Assembly (NCBI RefSeq): GCF_036346295.1
Contig: NZ_CP107819.1
Coordinates: 7,316,001-7,380,000 of the forward strand
Reading direction: 5' to 3'
DNA from: Streptomyces sp. NBC_00536
GTDB lineage: Bacteria > Actinomycetota > Actinomycetes > Streptomycetales > Streptomycetaceae
Length of the DNA stretch: 64,000 nucleotides
Positions 50,560 to 59,159 of this stretch are shown here, piece after piece (positions within the stretch are counted from its first letter, which is position 1; the number at the start of each line of letters is the position of its first letter). A program made the translations under genes and the position numbers. Below the pieces are notes generated by a model that was not told where the DNA came from, ran no database searches, and saw only the letters and a list, made by a program, of their open reading frames with translations.

Positions 50560-50770
50560 GTGCCGTCGGTGATCGCTTTGCTGGAGTGCCGTGAGGCGCT
50601 GGCGCGGGAAGAGCCCGAGTACTGGCTGGAGCGGTGCGGGAGGCCGAGGAGCGTGTTGCTGCGGCCCGGCAGCGTGTGGAACCTGCACGAATTGCCTGCG
50701 AGGAGGTGCTGCGTGCGCTGGCCGAGCCGGGCGAAGTCGCCGCACGTCGCGCGGAGAGCGGGCTGGGAAC
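50560..50770 (+). pseudogene. Frameshifted remnant of a helical protein
   Basis: GTG 50560 has an excellent AGGAGG site and encodes PSVIALLECREALAREEPEY, then WLER. At about 50632 one base appears to be missing: the adjacent frame continues as VREAEERVAAARQRVEPAR, then IACEEVLRALAEPGEVAARR. Together they read as a continuous coiled-coil-like protein of a type common in Streptomyces near mobile elements. No complete frame remains. Family unknown. Confidence 0.45.
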
Positions 50771-50823
50771 GGCATCCGGGTCCAGGGGCACTGGTCGCAG
50801 ACAGCGTCCCCGCCGCCCGCCGT

Positions 50824-52584
50824 CTACCGCATGGCCCACTGCTGATTGCTGCCGCCATGGCAGGCCCACAGCTCAAGCTTCGTGCCGTTGGTGGTGCCGT
50901 TGTTGTAGGCGTCCAGGCACATTCCGGACTGCACGCCGGTGATCGTGCCGTCGGCGTTCACGTTCCATTGCTGGTTGGTCTGGCCGTTGCAGTCCCAGAC
51001 CACGGCCGCCGTGCCGTTGGTGGCGCCGTTGTTGTAGGCGTCCAGGCACTTGTTGCCGTAGATCATCAGCTGCTTGCTCGCGGTGTACGTCCATTTCTGG
51101 TTGGCCTGCCCGTTGCAGTCCCACAGCTGCGCCTGGGTGCCGTTGGTGGCCGAGTAGTTGTCGATGTCCACGCAGCGGCCGGACTGGCCGCCGACGATCT
51201 GCTTCGCGCCGGCCGTACCGGCGTCGGTGCCGGTCACGGTGAGCAGGACGGCCTGGCCCGCCGGGACGCTGGTGGCGTAGCTGCCGGTGAAGGTGCCCCG
51301 GTCGGTGGCGGCCCACAGATCGCGTACCGACGCTGCGCCGGTCAGGCCGAGGTCGGCCCAGTTGGCAGTGATCGTGGCCGCCGAGCCGGTGCGGTTGAGC
51401 AGGACCACCGCACGTCGGCCGCTGCCGGACAGGGTCTTGCTGTAGACCTGCAGCCCGCTTTGGTCCTCGGCGACCTTCACGCCCTGCTGGCCGCGGGCGT
51501 CCTGGTCGACAGCGATCACTTCCGGGTTGGTCAGGACACTGCGCGCGTCGCTGTTCATCGTGGCCAGGTTGTTGCCCGCCAACAGCGGGGCGCCGGAGAC
51601 GGCCCACAGGCTCAGGTGGGTGCGGTTCTGTGCCGGGGTGAACCCGCCCATTCCCACGACCAGCATGTCCGGATCGTTGTAGTGGCCCGGGCTCTGGGCG
51701 CTCGGATGCTGTGCCGCATCGAAATTGGACAGCACACTGGTCATCGACGCACTGATGTCGCTACTGGTGCGCCACAGGTTGGACATGCCCGGTGCCCAGT
51801 TCCACGGGCTCTCGTTGCCCCAGTCGCACACCGACAGCACCATCGGCCGGCCGGTCGTCGCGGTGGCGCGACTGATCGAGTCGCTGATCGCCTGGTAGGT
51901 GCTCTGTGCCTTCAGCCCCTCGGCGTTGCCGCCGCACCAGTCGACCTTGACGTAGTCGAAGCCCCACCGGGAGAACTGGAGGAAGTCCTGGTCGTAGTGG
52001 CCCTCGCTGCCACTGCCCGGCGCCGCCGGACGGCCGGTGGGATAGTAGTAGCCGCAGCCGTCGCGGCCGGCGTCGGTGTAGATCCCGGCTTTGAGGCCCT
52101 TGCTGTGGATGTAGTCGGCGATGGCGTTCATCCCGCCGGGCCAGTCGGCGGGATCCACCGTGATGTTGCCGGAGGAGTCGCGGGTTCCCTGCCACCAGCC
52201 CTCGTCGATGTTGACGTACTGGTATCCGGCGTCCTTCATCCCCGAAGCCACCATGGCGTCGGTCTGCGACTTGATGACGTCGTAGTTGATCTGCGCGGCG
52301 AAGCTGTTCCACGACGCCCAACCCATCGGCGGCGTACTGATCGACGCGACCGTCTGGACAGCGGCCTGTGCCGGAGGACCGCTCGTTGCCGCGTTGCCTG
52401 CCAGTGCACCAAGGAGCACCGCCGCAGCGGCCCCCAGACGGGCCAACCGGGTGCGGCCCGGTCCACGGGTCGGCCGACGGACGGCGACCGCATCCGGCGT
52501 GCGCGACCCTGCCACGCCGCGGGGCGGAGCTGGTGCCCGGCGCTTCGCACCGGCCCAACGGCATGCCCATACACGCATGTTCAT
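50824..52584 (-). CDS. Secreted alpha-galactosidase (GH27) with ricin-type lectin domain
   Basis: A 586-residue protein, ATG 52584 with GGGAGA upstream. A long basic N-terminus leads to the export core (LGAAAAVLLGALAGNAA). The GH27 domain starts at TPPMGWASWNSFAAQINYDVI; WGFDYVKVDWCGGNAEG holds the nucleophile Asp, and LWRTSSDIS the acid/base region. The last 130 residues are a CBM13/ricin B domain with repeated QLWDCNGQANQKW, VWDCNGQTNQQW and LWACHGGSNQQW. It releases terminal alpha-galactose from polysaccharides. A LacI-type operator lies 37 bases before the start. Confidence 0.95.
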   Translation of the reverse strand: MNMRVWACRWAGAKRRAPAPPRGVAGSRTPDAVAVRRPTRGPGRTRLARLGAAAAVLLGALAGNAATSGPPAQAAVQTVASISTPPMGWASWNSFAAQINYDVIKSQTDAMVASGMKDAGYQYVNIDEGWWQGTRDSSGNITVDPADWPGGMNAIADYIHSKGLKAGIYTDAGRDGCGYYYPTGRPAAPGSGSEGHYDQDFLQFSRWGFDYVKVDWCGGNAEGLKAQSTYQAISDSISRATATTGRPMVLSVCDWGNESPWNWAPGMSNLWRTSSDISASMTSVLSNFDAAQHPSAQSPGHYNDPDMLVVGMGGFTPAQNRTHLSLWAVSGAPLLAGNNLATMNSDARSVLTNPEVIAVDQDARGQQGVKVAEDQSGLQVYSKTLSGSGRRAVVLLNRTGSAATITANWADLGLTGAASVRDLWAATDRGTFTGSYATSVPAGQAVLLTVTGTDAGTAGAKQIVGGQSGRCVDIDNYSATNGTQAQLWDCNGQANQKWTYTASKQLMIYGNKCLDAYNNGATNGTAAVVWDCNGQTNQQWNVNADGTITGVQSGMCLDAYNNGTTNGTKLELWACHGGSNQQWAMR

Positions 52585-52620
52585 GTGATCTCCCAGCTCT
52601 GCATTGAGCAAGATCCATTT

Positions 52621-52638
52621 ATTGTTAGCGCTAACAAT
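52621..52638. promoter_or_regulatory. LacI-type operator 1
   Basis: The perfect palindrome ATTGTTAGCGCTAACAAT lies upstream of the alpha-galactosidase start. The central CG and TTAGCGCTAA core are typical of LacI-family repressor sites. The same 18 bases recur at 53587 and 57218. Confidence 0.9.
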
Positions 52639-52885
52639 CCATGACAGCCAGGATCATGTCCATGGCGGGATATATCCGAGAAGCTTCGGCACGGAGACAC
52701 TCCCGTACCGTCCATGCACTGTCAAGAAGTGCGACAGGTGCTGCCGCGAGGCCGGCGGATGAGGTGACCCCCGGGTGGGTCATGCTGGAAGGAGCCTGCT
52801 GTGAAGGCTGGGATCGCTTCATCCTGAAGTTGCTGGTCGCGGGTGCGCCCGCCGAGGATGGCACCCGCGCAGGCCAGGAGCCTGA

Positions 52886-53005
52886 TTGGAGGTCGGGACC
52901 CACCAGAACAACCACCAAAGAGGGCGCATTTTCCTAGAACGGACCAAGGCGCTGGAAGTGCTGCCCGGCTGGAACTGGAACGGGCCCCGCAGTTGGACCA
53001 ACTGA
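52886..53005 (+). pseudogene. Fragment of a helicase-associated domain
   Basis: The frame reads EVGTHQNNHQRGRIFLERTK then ALEVLPGWNWNG before a stop. This fits one helicase-associated repeat (consensus of the type LGxWVxNQRxxYRxGxLxxERxxxLExLPGWxW) found in tandem in large Streptomyces helicases. Only one incomplete repeat is left. Confidence 0.5.
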
Positions 53006-53460
53006 CCTCCTTTTCACTGAAGCTCCTCCGCTCGCGCGACCAGTCGGCGCGGTGCCTGCGCGATGAACGCCGAGTTCGAGGCCCTCGCCATCCGATGCCG
53101 AGCACCCGAGCGGCACGCGAGTCCTGTCGGCGCCCGACAGTCCCATCGACCGCCGCACAAACCATTGGAAGACGGGCGGATCCACGCGTCGGCCAGGGTC
53201 GGCAACAGCCCCTGATGGAGTGTCACGCGCAGCCGTCCACCGGCTGTCCAGCCGGTCCCGTACTCACGTTGCCGTCGTGCCGCCCGGGTTGCTCGCCCGG
53301 GCGACCTGCGCGGTCCGAGGCGGGACCTGTCCACCAGAACGAGGGTGAAGCGACAACGGGCACCTCGGCAGCTGAATCGGTCGACGAGGCAGCCCGAGAT
53401 GCCCATCGATCACGCTCGCGCACCGGGAAGCACCGACAGTCGGCAGAGGTGTTGTGACAG

Positions 53461-53476
53461 TTGTTCACGTTAACAA
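53461..53476. promoter_or_regulatory. Degenerate LacI-type half-conserved operator
   Basis: TTGTTCACGTTAACAA keeps both outer arms of the TTGTTAGCGCTAACAA core with changes in the centre. It is 110 bases upstream of the perfect site at 53587 and could be an auxiliary repressor site. Confidence 0.45.
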
Positions 53477-53586
53477 TCGGGTCTGTGTGAAACCTTGACG
53501 CAACCTGTGCCCGCCTCCATAGTTGGCAATCGCGCTGCTCAAACAGTCACAACCCTGGGCGTTCCATGCGCAATTCCATAGAATGA

Positions 53587-53604
53587 ATTGTTAGCGCTAA
53601 CAAT
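53587..53604. promoter_or_regulatory. LacI-type operator 2
   Basis: ATTGTTAGCGCTAACAAT, identical to operators 1 and 3, centred about 50 bases before the arabinofuranosidase start. Confidence 0.9.
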
Positions 53605-53647
53605 CGGCGCACCGGTTCCGCTCACAGACGGACGAAGGAGTTCGCAC

Positions 53648-55213
53648 GTGATCATTTCAGGATGGATGCGCCACGCTCGGCGCACCCTGCTGGCGACGGG
53701 GGCGACTCTCGCCCTTGCCGCCGGCGTACTGGTCGGCACCGCCACCACCTCGCAGGCGGCCACCCAGCAGGCGTGTGACATCTACGCCGCGGGCGGCGCC
53801 CCGTGCGTGGCCGCGCACTCCACCACCCGGGCGCTGTACGCCGCGTACAACGGCCCTCTGTACCAGGTACGACGCGCCTCGGACAATGCCACCGCGAACA
53901 TCGGCCTGCTCGCCGTCGGCGGCTACGCCAACGCCGCCGCCCAGGACTCCTTCTGCTCCGGCACCAGCTGCGTGATCACGGTGATCTACGACCAGTCAGG
54001 CAAGGGCAACAACCTCACCCAGGCGCTCAAGGGCCAATGGCCCGGCCCGGCGGCCGGAGGCAACGACAACCTGGCCAACGCCACCGCCGCCCCGGTCACC
54101 GTCGGCGGCCACAAGGCCTACGGCGTCTACGTGGCCCCCGGCACCGGCTACCGGAACAACAACACCTCCGGCATCGCCACCGGCGACGCGGCCGAGGGCA
54201 TGTACGCGGTCCTGGACGGCACGCACTACAACGGTGGTTGCTGCTTCGACTACGGCAACGCCGAGACGACCGGCAACGACGACGGCAACGGGACCATGGA
54301 GGCCATCTACTTCGGCAACAGCAAGGGCTGGGGCTGGGGCAGCGGCAACGGCCCGTGGGTCATGGCCGACCTGGAGAACGGCCTGTTCTCCGGCGTCAAT
54401 GCCGGCTACAACGCCAACGACCCGACCGTGAACAACCGCTTCCTGACCGCCATCGTCAAGGGCGGCGCGAACCAGTGGGCGATCCGCTCCGGCAACGCCC
54501 AGTCCGGCGCGCTGTCCACCTCCTACAGTGGTGTGCGCCCCAACGTCTCGGGCTACAACCCGATGAAGAAGCAGGGCGCGATCATCCTCGGCATCGGCGG
54601 TGACAACAGCAACAGCTCCGCCGGCACCTTCTACGAAGGCGTGATGACCTCCGGCTACCCCAGCGACGCCACCGAGAACGCGGTCCAGGCCAACATCACC
54701 GCCGCCGGCTACGCCGACTCCTCCTCGGGCACCGGCCCCATCGCCCCCGGCTCGCGGATCTCCCTGCAGGCCACCACCTCCTGCTGCAACAGTGACTACA
54801 TCCGCCACGACGACGCCGACACCAAGGTCGTCATCTCCCCCGTCGACGCCTCCAGCAGCGCCACCGTCAAGGCCGACTCCACCTGGATCGTCCGGGCCGG
54901 CCTGGCCAACAGTGCCTGCGTCTCCTTCGAGTCCGCCAACAACTCGGGACAGTACCTGCGGCACTCGGGCTTCCAGATCTACCTGAACGCCAACGACAAC
55001 AGCTCCCAGTTCGCCCAGGACGCCACGTTCTGCCCACAGACCGGGCAAAACGGCCAGGGCTACTCCTTCCGGTCGGTCAACTACCCCGACAAGTACCTGC
55101 GCCATTACAACTACACTCTCGACGCCGCCTCCAACGGCGGCTCCAACACCTGGGACAGCACCACCTTCTGGACCGACGACACCAGCTGGCTCGTCGCCCA
55201 GCCCTGGGGCTGA
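53648..55213 (+). CDS. Secreted alpha-L-arabinofuranosidase (GH54-type) with AbfB domain
   Basis: A 521-residue protein. GTG 53648 is used because GAAGGAG lies seven bases upstream. A signal peptide (TLLATGATLALAAGVLVGTA then TSQAA) precedes the catalytic domain, which has the GH54/ArabFuran signatures CDIYAAGGAPCVAAHSTTRAL, CVITVIYDQSGKGNNLTQA, CCFDYGNAET and EAIYFGN. The C-terminal 140 residues are an AbfB (CBM42) arabinose-binding beta-trefoil with YIRHDD, YLRHSGFQIYL and KYLRHYNYTLD repeats. It should remove arabinose side chains from arabinoxylan or arabinan outside the cell. Confidence 0.93.
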   Translation: MIISGWMRHARRTLLATGATLALAAGVLVGTATTSQAATQQACDIYAAGGAPCVAAHSTTRALYAAYNGPLYQVRRASDNATANIGLLAVGGYANAAAQDSFCSGTSCVITVIYDQSGKGNNLTQALKGQWPGPAAGGNDNLANATAAPVTVGGHKAYGVYVAPGTGYRNNNTSGIATGDAAEGMYAVLDGTHYNGGCCFDYGNAETTGNDDGNGTMEAIYFGNSKGWGWGSGNGPWVMADLENGLFSGVNAGYNANDPTVNNRFLTAIVKGGANQWAIRSGNAQSGALSTSYSGVRPNVSGYNPMKKQGAIILGIGGDNSNSSAGTFYEGVMTSGYPSDATENAVQANITAAGYADSSSGTGPIAPGSRISLQATTSCCNSDYIRHDDADTKVVISPVDASSSATVKADSTWIVRAGLANSACVSFESANNSGQYLRHSGFQIYLNANDNSSQFAQDATFCPQTGQNGQGYSFRSVNYPDKYLRHYNYTLDAASNGGSNTWDSTTFWTDDTSWLVAQPWG

Positions 55214-55227
55214 CCCCCCACCCCACC

Positions 55228-55264
55228 GCCGGGCCGCACGGAGAAACCCTCCGTGCGGCCCGGC
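55228..55264 (+). terminator. Strong terminator after arabinofuranosidase
   Basis: A perfect 16-bp stem (55228-55243 with 55249-55264) and a 5-base AAACC loop begin 15 bases after the stop. Confidence 0.85.
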
Positions 55265-55401
55265 GCAGCCTGCCGGGGCGTGGTCACCCGGGCATCCACG
55301 AACAACCCGGACAGCCCACAGCCGGTGGCGTTCATAGTCGGTTTTCCACGGGTCGAACCGTTCGGGCTGGTCGCGACAGCAGGGGTGGCAGCAGGGGTGG
55401 C

Positions 55402-55512
55402 CTACTCCAGCGGCTTGTCATCGCGGAAGCGCCGCAGCACGTTGTCGACGGACTTCCCCCTGCCCCACCGCGTACGGTCGACGGGCCCGTCCGTGTCGAT
55501 CTCCCCACGGAC
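55402..55512 (-). pseudogene. Possible 3' remnant of an unidentified gene
   Basis: The leftward frame reads EIDTDGPVDRTRWGRGKSVD then NVLRRFRDDKPLE before a TAG, a sequence that looks protein-like, but it has no start or upstream body: the terminator hairpin at 55516 interrupts it. Family not recognised. Confidence 0.3.
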
Positions 55513-55515
55513 ACC

Positions 55516-55552
55516 GCCTGGTCCCTTCGGGTTCACCCCGAAGGGACCAGGC
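55516..55552 (-). terminator. Strong terminator after the GH43-like gene
   Basis: A perfect 16-bp stem (55516-55531 with 55537-55552) with a 5-base loop, 48 bases beyond the stop of the leftward gene. Confidence 0.85.
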
Positions 55553-55599
55553 CGGCGTTTCCCAACGGCCGTGAAGCCAACGGCCCGAGCCGACCCCCG

Positions 55600-57015
55600 T
55601 CAGTAGCCGACGTGGAAGGTGGCGTCGGCCTTGTCCGTGGTGGTGGAGATCGGGTCGATGCGCAGGACGTAGCCGGTGTGCCGGATGTAGCGCGTCGGGA
55701 AGTTGTGCGATCGGAACGACGACCAGGCGGAGTCGGCCAGCCCGGCGGTCTTGTGGAACGTGGCGTCCGCGGCGAAGGTCGCGGTGCCGTCGTTCTCTTC
55801 CAGCCGCAGGTCGTAGTTGAAGTGCCGCAGATAGCGGGTCGGGAGGTCCACCGACTGGAAGGAGACACCCGCGCTGTCGGCCAGGCCGGGCACGAGCTTC
55901 CACTGCGACTCGGTGTACGGGTCGAACGGGTAGACATCGATCCGGCCGACCGAGTTGGCATGACGGACGTAACGGTCGGGGTAGTTGTAGGACTTCAGCC
56001 GGTTCCAGGCGGGACTGCCCCACTTCGCCACGAGGTTGTCGTACTCACTCGTGGTGATCGTCGCGATGGTGCAGTGCTTGGAGTTGAGCGGCTGGGTGTA
56101 GAGGCGCTGGTCGAGCGGGGTCCAGGTGCCGGCGGCGAGGTCGTTGCTCTGCCAGGCGTAGAAGACACCGTTGGGCGTGTAGGTGTCGCCCCACAGGTAC
56201 CAGGATCCCGAGGTCAGGGACTTCACCAGGGTCGGCGCCTCGGTGCCGCCGTGGGCGACCGCCGTGCTGAAGGGCGTGAAGCTGCCCGGATTGAGGGTGG
56301 TCGACCGCGCGCCGACCAGGGTCTGGTCCCTCTTGTGGTAGAGGTAGTTGACGCCGTTGACGCCGTTGACGCCGTTGACGCCCACGGCCAGAGTGCCGTC
56401 AATGATGTCGTAGCCGGGATCGAAGAAAACCTGCGGGGACGACACCGTCTGGAAATCGGTGGTGTAGTTCACCATGATCACGCCGTGGCCGCTGGCATTG
56501 ACGGACGAGTAGATGATCCCGTACGCGCCCCGGCCTGCATCCCAGAACGACTCGGGCGCCCAGCTGTGGGTGACCATGTCGTGCAGCTTCAGGCGTCGGT
56601 AGCCCGTGAAGCTGCGCAGGTCCGCAGAGTCCCAGACGTGGATGTACTGACTGTTGTAGCCCCAGTCGGTGCCCTTGAGGTCGGTGGCGAGTACGACGAA
56701 GGTGCCGTCCTGCCTGCGCATGATGAACGGATCACGCAGGCCGCCCGCACCCGCGGTCGGGGTCACCACGGGGTTGTTCTGGTTGAGCGGCATCCAGCGC
56801 AGGCCGTCGGTGCTGACGGCCAGGTGCAGGCCGTAGTTGGCGTCCAGCATGGTCGCGGACTCGGTGAAGTAGCCCATGACGTAGGCCGCGTCGGCAGCGT
56901 AGGCGGGCCGCGCGCCCAGGGCCAGCGTTCCGGACAGGGCCAGCGGGACGGTGGCGGCCATACCGAGGAACAGGCGTCGCGACGGGTGGGGGCCGGGGCC
57001 GGTTGTTGCGGTCAT
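55600..57015 (-). CDS. Secreted GH43-like glycosidase with AbfB domain
   Basis: A 471-residue protein, ATG 57015 with TGGAG upstream. The N-terminus PSRRLFLGMAATVPLALSG then ALGARPAYA is a Tat-type signal. A five-bladed propeller of GH43-like type follows: GLHLAVSTDGLRW, GGLRDPFIMRRQDG, IHVWDSADLRSF, HSWAPESFWD. An internal GVN repeat comes from a 9-bp microsatellite. The C-terminal 140 residues are an AbfB/CBM42 domain (YPDRYVRHANSVGRIDVYPF, TRYLRHFNYDLRL, TRYIRHTGYVLRID). Likely arabinan/arabinoxylan debranching; exact specificity is uncertain. Confidence 0.85.
   Translation of the reverse strand: MTATTGPGPHPSRRLFLGMAATVPLALSGTLALGARPAYAADAAYVMGYFTESATMLDANYGLHLAVSTDGLRWMPLNQNNPVVTPTAGAGGLRDPFIMRRQDGTFVVLATDLKGTDWGYNSQYIHVWDSADLRSFTGYRRLKLHDMVTHSWAPESFWDAGRGAYGIIYSSVNASGHGVIMVNYTTDFQTVSSPQVFFDPGYDIIDGTLAVGVNGVNGVNGVNYLYHKRDQTLVGARSTTLNPGSFTPFSTAVAHGGTEAPTLVKSLTSGSWYLWGDTYTPNGVFYAWQSNDLAAGTWTPLDQRLYTQPLNSKHCTIATITTSEYDNLVAKWGSPAWNRLKSYNYPDRYVRHANSVGRIDVYPFDPYTESQWKLVPGLADSAGVSFQSVDLPTRYLRHFNYDLRLEENDGTATFAADATFHKTAGLADSAWSSFRSHNFPTRYIRHTGYVLRIDPISTTTDKADATFHVGY
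56347..56382 (-). repeat. 9-bp tandem repeat in the GH43-like gene
   Basis: GTTGACGCC occurs four times in a row (reading the + strand), encoding GVN-type tripeptides within a propeller blade. Confidence 0.85.
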
Positions 57016-57217
57016 GTGCGCTCCAGGGTGCGTGGGGGCGGGCGGCCGTTCTCGGCGGTCACGGCATGCACCGTCGCAGTGCTGGGCGGGGGCGCCCGGA
57101 CCACGGATGCAACGGGTCAGCGGGTGGTCGCGGATGTTGCGTCTCGGGGCGGGAGGTTGCTGCCCGTTCCGGGGAGCCCAGCCCGTCGGGAGTGCGGGGA
57201 CGGTGGAAGCCGGACCG
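57016..57217 (-). promoter_or_regulatory. Leader region of the GH43-like gene
   Basis: About 200 bases between operator 3 and the start. No gene is supported; the distance implies a long untranslated leader or a promoter near 57200. Confidence 0.3.
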
Positions 57218-57235
57218 ATTGTTAGCGCTAACAAT
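57218..57235. promoter_or_regulatory. LacI-type operator 3
   Basis: ATTGTTAGCGCTAACAAT, identical to the sites at 52621 and 53587, upstream of the leftward GH43-like gene. Confidence 0.9.
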
Positions 57236-57310
57236 CAATTCAGCCAGGTTGCGCGGTAGATGAGAGCGGCTCGGTGGCCATCACTATGGGTCAGCCCGAG
57301 TAACGCGTCA

Positions 57311-57545
57311 AGGTCACGCGCAAGGTCGTCCCGCTGCCGGGCCGGGAATGGCGGCCCGACCCGATCCGTCGTCCCGGACGGGCACGTCGGCCTCGACGAA
57401 GTCCAGCCGCCGGTTCATGCCGATGGCCGCAGCGTTGCCCGGGTGGTGGAAGGCCCGCATCCAGTGCACGCCGTGCGAACGCGGGAAGCTGATCGCCAGA
57501 AGCTTCATCGCCAGCGCGACGCCCTGCCCCGGTGGCCGGCCAGCA
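57311..57545 (-). pseudogene. C-terminal remnant of a GNAT acetyltransferase
   Basis: The leftward frame GQGVALAMKLLAISFPRSHG followed by VHWMRAFHHPGNAAAIGMNR and RLDFVEADVPVRD matches motif A (the RGQGVA acetyl-CoA loop) and motif B (NxxAxxxNRRLGF) of GNAT enzymes. The expected HRG before the loop is present in another frame (AGHRGR), indicating a frameshift, and the N-terminal half is absent, cut by the neighbouring oxidoreductase gene. Confidence 0.6.
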
Positions 57546-57556
57546 CTCCGTCTGCG

Positions 57557-58540
57557 CTATTGGGGGATGGTGAGCAGGATGCGGCCGTGGCCACCGCCGG
57601 CGTCGACGTGGTCGTGGGCCTTGGCGATGTCGTCCAGCGGGTGACGGTCGCCGACGGCGACGGTGAGGGCGCCGACGGCGGCTGCGGAGGTGAGGTCGCG
57701 GGCGGCCTGGCCCTTGGCCTCGGCGGGGAAGTCGTCGCTGCCGAGCAGTCGCAGGGTGACGTTGTTGAACAGCAGCGGCCAGAAGGGGATCTCGGTGCGG
57801 TCCGTGCGGGTGGCGTAGGCGGCGATGACGGCGTTGTTGGCGGCGACGGCGTTGTCGAGATCGGCGTTGTCGGACAGCGCGACCTCGATGATCCGGTCGA
57901 CGCCCCGCGGCGCGTACGAGCGGATGGCCGCGGCGGGGGCGCCGGCATCCAGAGCGACGGCGTGGGAGACGACGGCCGGGTCGACGCGGTCGAGGTCCGC
58001 GGTGCGGCGGACGGTGGCGATCACAGTCGCGCCGGCCCAGTGGGCGAGCTGGGCGGCCAGGGAGCCGACGCCGCCGAGGACTCCGTGGACCAGGGCCAGC
58101 CGGCCGTCGACCGGGCCGTCGGCGAAGACGGTGCGGTGGGCGGTGATGCCGGGGATGCCGAGGCTCGCCCCCAGCTCATCGGTCAGATGGTCTGGCAGAA
58201 GTACGGCTTGGTGGTCAGGTACGACGGTGTACTGAGCAGCTGTACCGAAGGGGCGGTAGGACTGGGCGCCGTACACCCAGACCCGCTGTCCGACGCGACG
58301 GGCGTCGCCGTGGGCGCCCACGGCGTCGATGACCCCGGCGGCGTCGCTGTGCGGGATCACCCGTGGATAGGGCATGGACGAGCCGAGCCAGCCACGCCGC
58401 TTCTTGGTGTCGCCGGGGTTGACGCCCGAGACGGTGACACGGACGCGGACCTCGCCGGGGCCGGGGACAGGATCAGGGAGTTCACCGACGTGCAGGACGT
58501 CGGCGGCGGGCCCCTGGTCGTCGTACCAGGAAGCAAGCAT
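57557..58540 (-). CDS. Quinone-oxidoreductase-like MDR family enzyme
   Basis: A 327-residue protein, ATG 58540 with GGAGG upstream. It has the MDR N-terminal GroES-like fold (GPGEVRVRVTVSGVNPGDTKKRRG) without zinc-ligand cysteines, the nucleotide motif VHGVLGGVGSLAAQLAHWAGA, and the family end HPLDDIAKAHDHVDAGGGHGRILL. It is likely an NADPH-dependent quinone or enone reductase. It lies 20 bases downstream of a PadR gene and is probably cotranscribed with and regulated by it. Confidence 0.92.
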   Translation of the reverse strand: MLASWYDDQGPAADVLHVGELPDPVPGPGEVRVRVTVSGVNPGDTKKRRGWLGSSMPYPRVIPHSDAAGVIDAVGAHGDARRVGQRVWVYGAQSYRPFGTAAQYTVVPDHQAVLLPDHLTDELGASLGIPGITAHRTVFADGPVDGRLALVHGVLGGVGSLAAQLAHWAGATVIATVRRTADLDRVDPAVVSHAVALDAGAPAAAIRSYAPRGVDRIIEVALSDNADLDNAVAANNAVIAAYATRTDRTEIPFWPLLFNNVTLRLLGSDDFPAEAKGQAARDLTSAAAVGALTVAVGDRHPLDDIAKAHDHVDAGGGHGRILLTIPQ

Positions 58541-58560
58541 GGGGGTACCTCCGTGGACAG

Positions 58561-59139
58561 TCAGCTCGCGGGAGCGGCGGGTGCGTGCGGATCGCTGTCG
58601 GCGCGTCCGGTGTCGAATGCGGGGGCTTCGTCCCCGAGGGCCTCGCACAGCCAGGTCCGCTCCGCGCCGCTGGTGGCTCGGGCGGTGAGCAGCATGCCGC
58701 GACGGTAGGGGTCGGCGATCTCCTCGGCACGCAGGGGCCGCTCGTTGTCGTAGAAGAAGCTCGCCGGTTCTTCCAGGAACTCCAGCCGTCTGCGCAGCAC
58801 CGCGTGCTGTTCGGTCACGTCGGGCAGGTGGGAGAGGAAGGCCAGAACGATGTAGAACCGGGTGAAGTCGGTGATCTCGTGGTCGGCGGGCTTGCGCAGG
58901 CGCTGAAGCATGTCGGCCCGCCCGGCCGCGGTCAGGCTGAGCACGTACCGGGCCGCCCCCGCGGCCGGGTCGGCGCGCCGCTCGATCAAGCCCGCCTTGG
59001 TCAGGCGATTGATCGCCGGATACAGGCTGCCGTCGCTGACCGGCCGCGTATAGCCGGTCAGCTGTGAGACGCGGTGGCGCAGCTCGTGTCCAGGCAGGGG
59101 TCCCTCGGCGAGGAAGCCGAGTATCGCTAGTTCCAGCAT
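58561..59139 (-). CDS. PadR-family transcriptional regulator
   Basis: A 192-residue protein. LELAILGFLAEGPLPGHELRHRV then SDGSLYPAINRLTKAGLIERR is the PadR winged helix, and the C-terminal half is a helical dimerisation domain (HAVLRRRLEFLEEPASFFYD). ATG 59139 is the conserved PadR start (MLEL-ILG), although no strong ribosome site precedes it. A perfect 32-bp palindrome 20 bases upstream is its probable operator, also controlling the divergent SnoaL-like gene. Confidence 0.92.
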   Translation of the reverse strand: MLELAILGFLAEGPLPGHELRHRVSQLTGYTRPVSDGSLYPAINRLTKAGLIERRADPAAGAARYVLSLTAAGRADMLQRLRKPADHEITDFTRFYIVLAFLSHLPDVTEQHAVLRRRLEFLEEPASFFYDNERPLRAEEIADPYRRGMLLTARATSGAERTWLCEALGDEAPAFDTGRADSDPHAPAAPAS

Positions 59140-59159
59140 GAGTCCATCTTCGCACAGGC

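Larger units (their letters stand above)
52639..53586. other. Long non-coding or decayed stretch between glycosidase genes
   Basis: About 950 bases of lower and uneven G+C in which I find no intact gene. It contains a helicase-associated-domain fragment (52886-53005) and a degenerate operator (53461-53476). The region looks like leftover DNA from deleted genes. Confidence 0.5.

Noticed and set aside
52631..52937. Small open frames on both strands downstream of operator 1
   Set aside because: No ribosome sites, no family resemblance, and they overlap the operator or the helicase-domain remnant.
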